DNA of 64,000 nt from an uncultured Lachnospiraceae bacterium (lineage in GTDB: Bacteria; Bacillota; Clostridia; Lachnospirales; Lachnospiraceae): contig CAJUID010000011.1 in assembly GCA_910585905.1 (NCBI GenBank), forward strand, positions 1 through 64,000, written 5' to 3'. Of the stretch, positions 59,468-64,000 are shown in pieces (position 1 is the stretch's first letter; each line of letters begins with the position of its first letter). Both the position numbers and the translations under genes were made by a program. Under the pieces are notes generated by a model that ran no database searches, was not told the origin of the DNA, and saw only the letters and a list, made by a program, of their open reading frames with translations.

Positions 59468-60967
59468 TTAGCGCGACTTGACATACATATTCAGAATGGC
59501 GCGCATCTCCCCTTTTTCTTTGTTCCATACAAAGTGGTCGAAAATATCACGCAGGGCATTCCCTTTGGTGATATAGTCTGTGTCTTTATCATTGATAAGA
59601 TTAATGATTCTTGTAAAATCAATTTCCTTTCGGGTAGGTGCAGGCTGAGGTACAGCCTTGGAGTTATCCAGTTTCTCTTGGAGTTCTTTCCTTTTGGAAG
59701 CTAATATTTTTTTATTTTCCCTATATTCTTCTAATGAATCAATACCATTAATATAAGCATCTTTAATTCTTCGCTCTTTGGCATCAAGGTTTTTTAATTC
59801 ATTTAGCAACAAAGCTTTTTCTGTTTCGTCATCCTTGTTAATTGAGAGGCCATAATCAAAATGGTAGCCTGAGTTTACTAACTCTTGCAAAATGTTAGTG
59901 ATTTCTTCAATTGCTTTTACTTCGTTAATGTTATTACTACGGAAACAGTTGCACAGCCCTTTTCCCTTCTTCCAGCATTGAAAGTGGGGGGCGATTTTGT
60001 AAGTTTGGCTGCCAGCACCATATCCAAGGGAACAGCCACACTCTGAACATTTTATCATTCCAGAAAGCCAGTGCTTTGTAGATGCAACGGGGCGTTTTTT
60101 GCCATAACCACTTTTTAGGCGTTCTTTGGCTAATCTTTCACCTGCGGCTGCAAACAAGTCTTCTGAGATAATAGGCTCGTGCCGCCCGTCTGATATAATG
60201 ACATCCTCAGCTTTCTTTCTTTGGTTCGACTGTCTGTCATAGTAATTCCACCGGATTTTGCCAATGTAAAATGGGTTTTCTAATATATACCCTACAGTAC
60301 GTGTCTCGAAACGGCCACCCCGCTTGGTTTTGTATCCATTCTGGTTAAGCAGTGTCGCTATGTCAGACAAAGGGCGCTCTTCATTTACGTACATATCAAA
60401 TATTCTTTTAACAATGAGGGCGTTTTCTGGATCAATAGTGGGGATTTTATCATTGCCTTTTTCTTTTACATACCCAATTGGGACATTGGCGTTATATCCC
60501 CCTTGTAGAGCTTTTTGTGTCATTCCTCTCATTACTTCCCCGGACAAGTTATACAAATAAAATTCATCAGACCATTCAATTACCATTTCAATTAAACGGC
60601 CGTACATGCCTTCTATAATTGGCTCTGATATGCTGATTACATCAACATTACACTTTTTGCGAAGAATGGACTTATAATATGTGCTTTCGTCTATGTTACG
60701 GGCGAAGCGTGAAAATTTCCACAAAAGAATAGCATCATATGGATGGGATTTGTCTTTGCATGCGGCAATCATCTCCTGGAAGGCAGGGCGTTTGTCTGCC
60801 TTTTTGCCGGAGATTCCGTGTTCTTCCGTATAAATATGGGTCAGAAGCATGCCGTGCGCCTGGGCGTATTCTTTGATAAGCCGGATTTGGGATTCGGGAG
60901 AAAGCTCCTCCTGTTTATCTGTTGATACACGGATGTATGCGCAGACTTCTTTAAGAGATTTTGGCAT
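59468..60967 (-). CDS. Second large serine recombinase
   Basis: 499 aa. Catalytic Ser in VCAYIRVSTDKQ (about 14), Arg residues in WKFSRFARNIDES, recombinase domain (about 165-280, VPIGYVKEKGND, LNQNGYKTKRGGRFETRTVGYIL), zinc ribbon (GMIKCSECGCSLGYG...CWKKGKGLCNC) and a C-terminal coiled coil (about 365-445). ATG at 60967 has GGGAGGT upstream. Its 3' end abuts the cotJC fragment, 27 nt from the junction. It is only distantly related to the first recombinase and should belong to another element extending past the window. Confidence 0.92.
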   Translation of the reverse strand: MPKSLKEVCAYIRVSTDKQEELSPESQIRLIKEYAQAHGMLLTHIYTEEHGISGKKADKRPAFQEMIAACKDKSHPYDAILLWKFSRFARNIDESTYYKSILRKKCNVDVISISEPIIEGMYGRLIEMVIEWSDEFYLYNLSGEVMRGMTQKALQGGYNANVPIGYVKEKGNDKIPTIDPENALIVKRIFDMYVNEERPLSDIATLLNQNGYKTKRGGRFETRTVGYILENPFYIGKIRWNYYDRQSNQRKKAEDVIISDGRHEPIISEDLFAAAGERLAKERLKSGYGKKRPVASTKHWLSGMIKCSECGCSLGYGAGSQTYKIAPHFQCWKKGKGLCNCFRSNNINEVKAIEEITNILQELVNSGYHFDYGLSINKDDETEKALLLNELKNLDAKERRIKDAYINGIDSLEEYRENKKILASKRKELQEKLDNSKAVPQPAPTRKEIDFTRIINLINDKDTDYITKGNALRDIFDHFVWNKEKGEMRAILNMYVKSR

Positions 60968-61137
60968 AATGGTACCTCCCATGGGATGAAATTTACAATA
61001 TATTCACAATGTATACTCCTTCGTAAAATATCATAGCGCGCATTACATGTACCGTCAATATTATAATAATCCAAGGAAAATTGTGGACAAAAATATGTTA
61101 TTTACTAAGCAACAAAAATGTGTTAAAATATATTTAA

Positions 61138-61256
61138 TGCAGGGGCATTTCTCCTCCGGTATTGCTTTCCCTACTTAGTGCAATATCTAAAGAACGGTCC
61201 CTGCAGGTTTTGTTATAGCCAGGACGGAAAAAAGGATGCTTAGTGCATCCTTTTTT
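61138..61256 (+). ncRNA. Candidate small RNA with C/U-rich loops
   Basis: A promoter-like pair, TTTACT (61101-61106) and TAAAAT (61124-61129) spaced 17 nt, precedes a closing stem TGCAGGG (61138-61144)/CCCTGCA (61199-61205). Inside is GGTATTGC (61158-61165)/GCAATATC (61180-61187). Unpaired segments include TTTCTCCTCC and TTTCCCTACTT, complementary to ribosome-binding sites. It ends in a strong terminator (61228-61256). No coding frame accounts for the sequence. Confidence 0.5.
61228..61256. terminator. Bidirectional terminator
   Basis: AAAAAAGGATGC and GCATCCTTTTTT form a perfect stem with a 5-nt loop; it can end both the candidate small RNA and the DUF4041 gene. Confidence 0.85.
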
Positions 61257-61307
61257 CGGTTTTTCAAGGTAGCGTAGGAGGATTCAGGTACATATATATT
61301 GTTTTTA

Positions 61308-63044
61308 TTAATCAATAGTTCCGTGTTCGTATAATGCCTGTGTATCGCGATATTCTTTGGCGATAGGCACTTTGGTGAATTCAATAATATCATTATAGTT
61401 TTCAGTGACATATTGCTCTATTTCATCAATAGATATGTTGAAGAATTCTTTTCTAGGGTTAATTTTATTTACTCTGCAACTATCAAAATGTTGGTGAAGA
61501 GAAGATTCTAGAGCTGGAGCATCTTCACTAAAAATCATTGCATGCACATCAAATTCAAAAGGAACGGAAGCACTACTTAGTTCTTTTATTCTATCCATAG
61601 GTTCAAGCCTCCTGGTCATACCAATTTTATAAACGTTTTCACCAAAAGAACCAATATTGGATATTATGTACACAAAACCAGCTTTTGCATTCTTCTCTCG
61701 ATTAACGACATCCGCCTTTTCAGATTCCAAGGTCTTAATTTTTTCTTCTAATTCTTTGATTTTGTCTACATAAAGTCGTTTTTCAATATCATTATCTGTT
61801 TTTTGTAGATATTTCATAAGCTTATTTACTTCATTACTAAATTGTTTTTGATCTTTTTCTATTTCACCCTTTCGTTTTTCTAGTTCTCGCCGTACCCGTT
61901 CTTCTTCCAGCATTTGTTCTTTGATAGCTCTTTGTATTTCTCTTTCGTTTTCACGTTTTCTTTCAAATGTATGTAATAAGGTAAGTTCCTTTAATTTTAA
62001 TTCTAAAAATTTATTGGATAAGGAGACTCCATCTACATTGAATATTTTATTTAATGTATCAAATGATTTGATTATTCTGTTTCTTAAGGAATCAACATTT
62101 CTAATATTAACAGAAAGTATGATGTTATCACATTCTGCGTTAAAGCAACGTAAAATTTGTTTGCTATTGTCAAAGTTTTGTTTTTTGCTATTATGTGAAG
62201 AAATGTGGACAGCGTCATTATCTTTGATGAGTTCCTTTTCTTCTTGCCTTATAAGGGTCAATTTATTTTTACATTCTTCAGATGTATATGAGTCATAAGA
62301 TGTATAATCAAGGCTGTCAATCGTAGCGGCGGTTTCTTTGGATATGACAGTGTCTTCTAGTTCGGAAAGCTCAGATTGATATTCTGCAATTTGGGCAGTA
62401 ACACTATTTAATTCCCTGTTTTTATCATTTAATTCTATGTCCTTTGAATCAATGTTTTCGTTGAGTCTATTTAGTTGTTCAGTTTTATCTTCTAATTCAA
62501 CATTTTTTGAATTAAGCTCGGTATTAATTGTTTCAATTTCTTTGTTAAAGGAATCTAGTTTAGAACGGATGTTGTTTAATTCATTTTCTTTTGAATCTGT
62601 TTCATGTCTTAATTCATGTTCTTTTAATTGGATGTTATACATAAGGGTATTCATATATTTATTCTTATAATCTAAAAACTTGTCCCTATTTGATTTTCTG
62701 AAGAAAAGAAATGATACCAGACCAAAAAAGATAATCATAAACATGCCAGTGATGTTATCCCCACGTGATGTGGAGTCTATACCGACAACACATCCTAACA
62801 AACTTAATATTCCAATAATTATTTCAGTATATCGAAAAAAGTTCTGTAATTTTTGTGGTGGCTGGCTAAAAGTAGTTTGGCTTTGTACACTATGTCCATT
62901 ATAAGGGCGATTATATCCAAGAGGTGTTTTTTCTTTACAGTTATCACAGTATGCAAAATTACGATACATTGGTCTTCCTTGAACATCTTTGCAGTATTCT
63001 TCGCTTTCAAGTCGTAGTTCATTTCCGCATTTTGAACATTTCAT
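61308..63044 (-). CDS. Zinc-ribbon, membrane, coiled-coil protein with DUF4041 and T5orf172 (GIY-YIG) domains
   Basis: 578 aa. N-terminal zinc ribbon (MKCSKCGNELR...FAYCDNCKEK), helices at about 75-115 (IIIGILSLLGCVVG, MFMIIFFGLVSFLFF), a long coiled coil (about 130-240) and a DUF4041-like region (about 250-420, basic coiled-coil EREIQRAIKEQMLEEERVRRE). The C-terminal T5orf172 domain has FVYIISNIGSFGENVYKIGMTRR and LESSLHQHFDSCRVN, a GIY-YIG nuclease relative. GAGGAGG precedes ATG. The neighbour upstream shares the zinc ribbon. A role in DNA defence or element biology is inferred. Confidence 0.8.
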   Translation of the reverse strand: MKCSKCGNELRLESEEYCKDVQGRPMYRNFAYCDNCKEKTPLGYNRPYNGHSVQSQTTFSQPPQKLQNFFRYTEIIIGILSLLGCVVGIDSTSRGDNITGMFMIIFFGLVSFLFFRKSNRDKFLDYKNKYMNTLMYNIQLKEHELRHETDSKENELNNIRSKLDSFNKEIETINTELNSKNVELEDKTEQLNRLNENIDSKDIELNDKNRELNSVTAQIAEYQSELSELEDTVISKETAATIDSLDYTSYDSYTSEECKNKLTLIRQEEKELIKDNDAVHISSHNSKKQNFDNSKQILRCFNAECDNIILSVNIRNVDSLRNRIIKSFDTLNKIFNVDGVSLSNKFLELKLKELTLLHTFERKRENEREIQRAIKEQMLEEERVRRELEKRKGEIEKDQKQFSNEVNKLMKYLQKTDNDIEKRLYVDKIKELEEKIKTLESEKADVVNREKNAKAGFVYIISNIGSFGENVYKIGMTRRLEPMDRIKELSSASVPFEFDVHAMIFSEDAPALESSLHQHFDSCRVNKINPRKEFFNISIDEIEQYVTENYNDIIEFTKVPIAKEYRDTQALYEHGTID

Positions 63045-63070
63045 ATTTTTCCTCCTCGTTGTTTTACTGA

Positions 63071-63104
63071 AAAATGCCCGCCCTATTATTGACCTCTGGG
63101 CGGG
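63071..63104 (-). terminator. Terminator between the two zinc-ribbon genes
   Basis: CCCGCCC (63077-63083) and GGGCGGG (63098-63104); read on the minus strand a TTTTT run follows. Confidence 0.8.
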
Positions 63105-63125
63105 TTCGTATTATAAAAAAGAAAT

Positions 63126-63932
63126 TTAATTAAGTTTAAACAAGATATCGTCCGAGAATATCTCGTAATTACCATATTTTAGATAAAAATTTGAGACTTT
63201 ACTTTTTCTAGGAATAGTAAAAGCAAGATTTCCGCTTTGCCTCATATTAGGGTTTACTACATCATATGAGAAAAATTTATCATCCGCAGCAACAATTAGT
63301 GTAGGCACATAATTTTCTCCATTTTTACTACAAAGTGTAAAATCACTGCTTTCTATTCGTTTACTATTTTTACTATTATTTTTTACAGTAATGTTTATTA
63401 CAAGATATGTACTATTATCTTCATCAGGGGTATAAGCCAGATAACCATTCCCTGACGATATACTAGATCGTTTACTTGCATTATTTACCTTAATAGATAG
63501 TTTTTTTGATACATTTTCATATTTGTTAATGGCAACATATTTGTTGCTGTCGGTTTCCTTGGGCTTAGTTTTTTTCGGTTTGCTTGTTTCGTTTTCTTTT
63601 TTTGGTGGTTTGGTTGTGCTTTCTGCAACTGAATTCTGTGCAGAGGGGGTAGGGTTGGTATTTAATTCAGTTTTCTTACTGGGTAGGAATAGAGACCCGA
63701 TTACACCTATCATTAACACAGAAAGTACAGTAACCAATATAGCGGTAAGGCAACCATTTGGCTTCTTTTTTGGATAATGGGTAGGCGGCATGCTGTTGAT
63801 ATCTGGAAGTTCTGATTTTATACGGCAGGTATCGCAATATGCAAAGTTTTTGTACATTGGATTGCCGTTGACATCTTTGCAGTATTCTTCACTGCCTACA
63901 CGCATTTCATTTCCGCATTTTGTGCACCTCAT
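63126..63932 (-). CDS. Zinc-ribbon membrane protein with DUF4352-like domain
   Basis: 268 aa. The N-terminal zinc ribbon (MRCTKCGNEMR...FAYCDTCRIK) closely resembles that of the next gene, including the spacer SEEYCKDVNGNPMYKN. A helix (about 60-82, LTAILVTVLSVLMIGVIGSLFL) and a Lys/Pro/Thr linker follow. The extracytoplasmic beta domain (about 130-268: STYLVINITVKNNSKNSKR, NLAFTIPRKSKVSNFYLKYG) is DUF4352-like. GGAGG precedes ATG. It is followed by a terminator, so the two genes are probably separate transcripts. Confidence 0.75.
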   Translation of the reverse strand: MRCTKCGNEMRVGSEEYCKDVNGNPMYKNFAYCDTCRIKSELPDINSMPPTHYPKKKPNGCLTAILVTVLSVLMIGVIGSLFLPSKKTELNTNPTPSAQNSVAESTTKPPKKENETSKPKKTKPKETDSNKYVAINKYENVSKKLSIKVNNASKRSSISSGNGYLAYTPDEDNSTYLVINITVKNNSKNSKRIESSDFTLCSKNGENYVPTLIVAADDKFFSYDVVNPNMRQSGNLAFTIPRKSKVSNFYLKYGNYEIFSDDILFKLN

Positions 63933-64000
63933 AATTTTTCCTCCTTGATGTTTATAAATTTAATTATACCAAATATTTTATAAAAGTTTAATACCTAAAT

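Noticed and set aside
61138..61256. 6S RNA
   Set aside because: Too short and without the long central bubble; kept only as an unnamed small RNA candidate.
1..64000. CRISPR arrays or rRNA operons
   Set aside because: No regularly spaced identical short repeats and no rRNA sequence were seen; the dispersed repeats are far apart and intergenic.

Overview
The window is the replication-origin region of a low-GC, endospore-lineage Firmicute. Gene content (gyrB-gyrA-fumarase string, parAB followed by a DUF4446 gene, CotJC and GH18 spore-gene remnants, Nif11-type RiPP, many serine recombinases) fits Clostridia, most likely a gut Lachnospiraceae. The genus cannot be fixed from the sequence alone.

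Layout. 1-11.2 kb, minus strand: tRNA-Ser, two-subunit fumarase, gyrA, gyrB, recF, yaaA, dnaN, dnaA. 11.2-12.0 kb: oriC with a cluster of DnaA boxes. 12.0-22.9 kb, plus strand: rpmH, rnpA, yidD, yidC, jag, mnmE, mnmG, rsmG, two parS sites, parA, parB, DUF4446, a membrane protein. The two gene sets diverge from oriC as expected for leading-strand genes. 22.9-27.2 kb: small alarmone synthetase, glycosyltransferase, cytidine deaminase, pyrimidine nucleoside phosphorylase. 27.3-32.4 kb: a minus-strand set of two secreted Ig-like proteins around a membrane Ser/Thr-kinase-like protein with an extracytoplasmic LRR domain. 32.4-35.7 kb: small hypothetical genes, a GH18 remnant, a MITE with target duplication and several repeats. 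35.7-41.7 kb: BlaR1-like M56 protein, DHH phosphoesterase, chemotaxis receptor, lipoprotein.

42.1-45.1 kb: a tyrosine recombinase is followed at once by two inverted palindromic sites bracketing 230 bp. Sigma-A-like promoters inside that segment face away from the downstream membrane-protein genes. This looks like an invertible promoter switch.

45.6-59.3 kb: a 13.7-kb element carrying its own large serine recombinase sits inside the spore-coat gene cotJC. The cotJC halves lie at the two ends and rejoin in frame across a shared TACCTA core; the rejoined element ends form an imperfect palindrome typical of attP. The element carries a RiPP operon (HlyD-like adaptor, two NHLM-type ABC transporters, a Nif11-leader precursor with a zinc-ribbon-like Cys core, a radical SAM/SPASM enzyme, a second leader-like peptide, an ECF sigma factor), an endo-arabinanase and several decayed genes. 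A second serine recombinase (59.5-61.0 kb) breaks cotJC again further upstream and begins another element that runs off the window. That element carries a candidate small RNA and two genes sharing a zinc-ribbon head: a DUF4041/T5orf172 protein and a DUF4352 protein.

A dispersed intergenic repeat (about 130-175 bp, recognisable by GCAACGAGCCAAACGC) occurs at least nine times. Two pairs of copies are identical: 132 bp inverted across 50 kb including oriC, and 144 bp direct across 7.9 kb. All calls come from reading the sequence; no database search was run.
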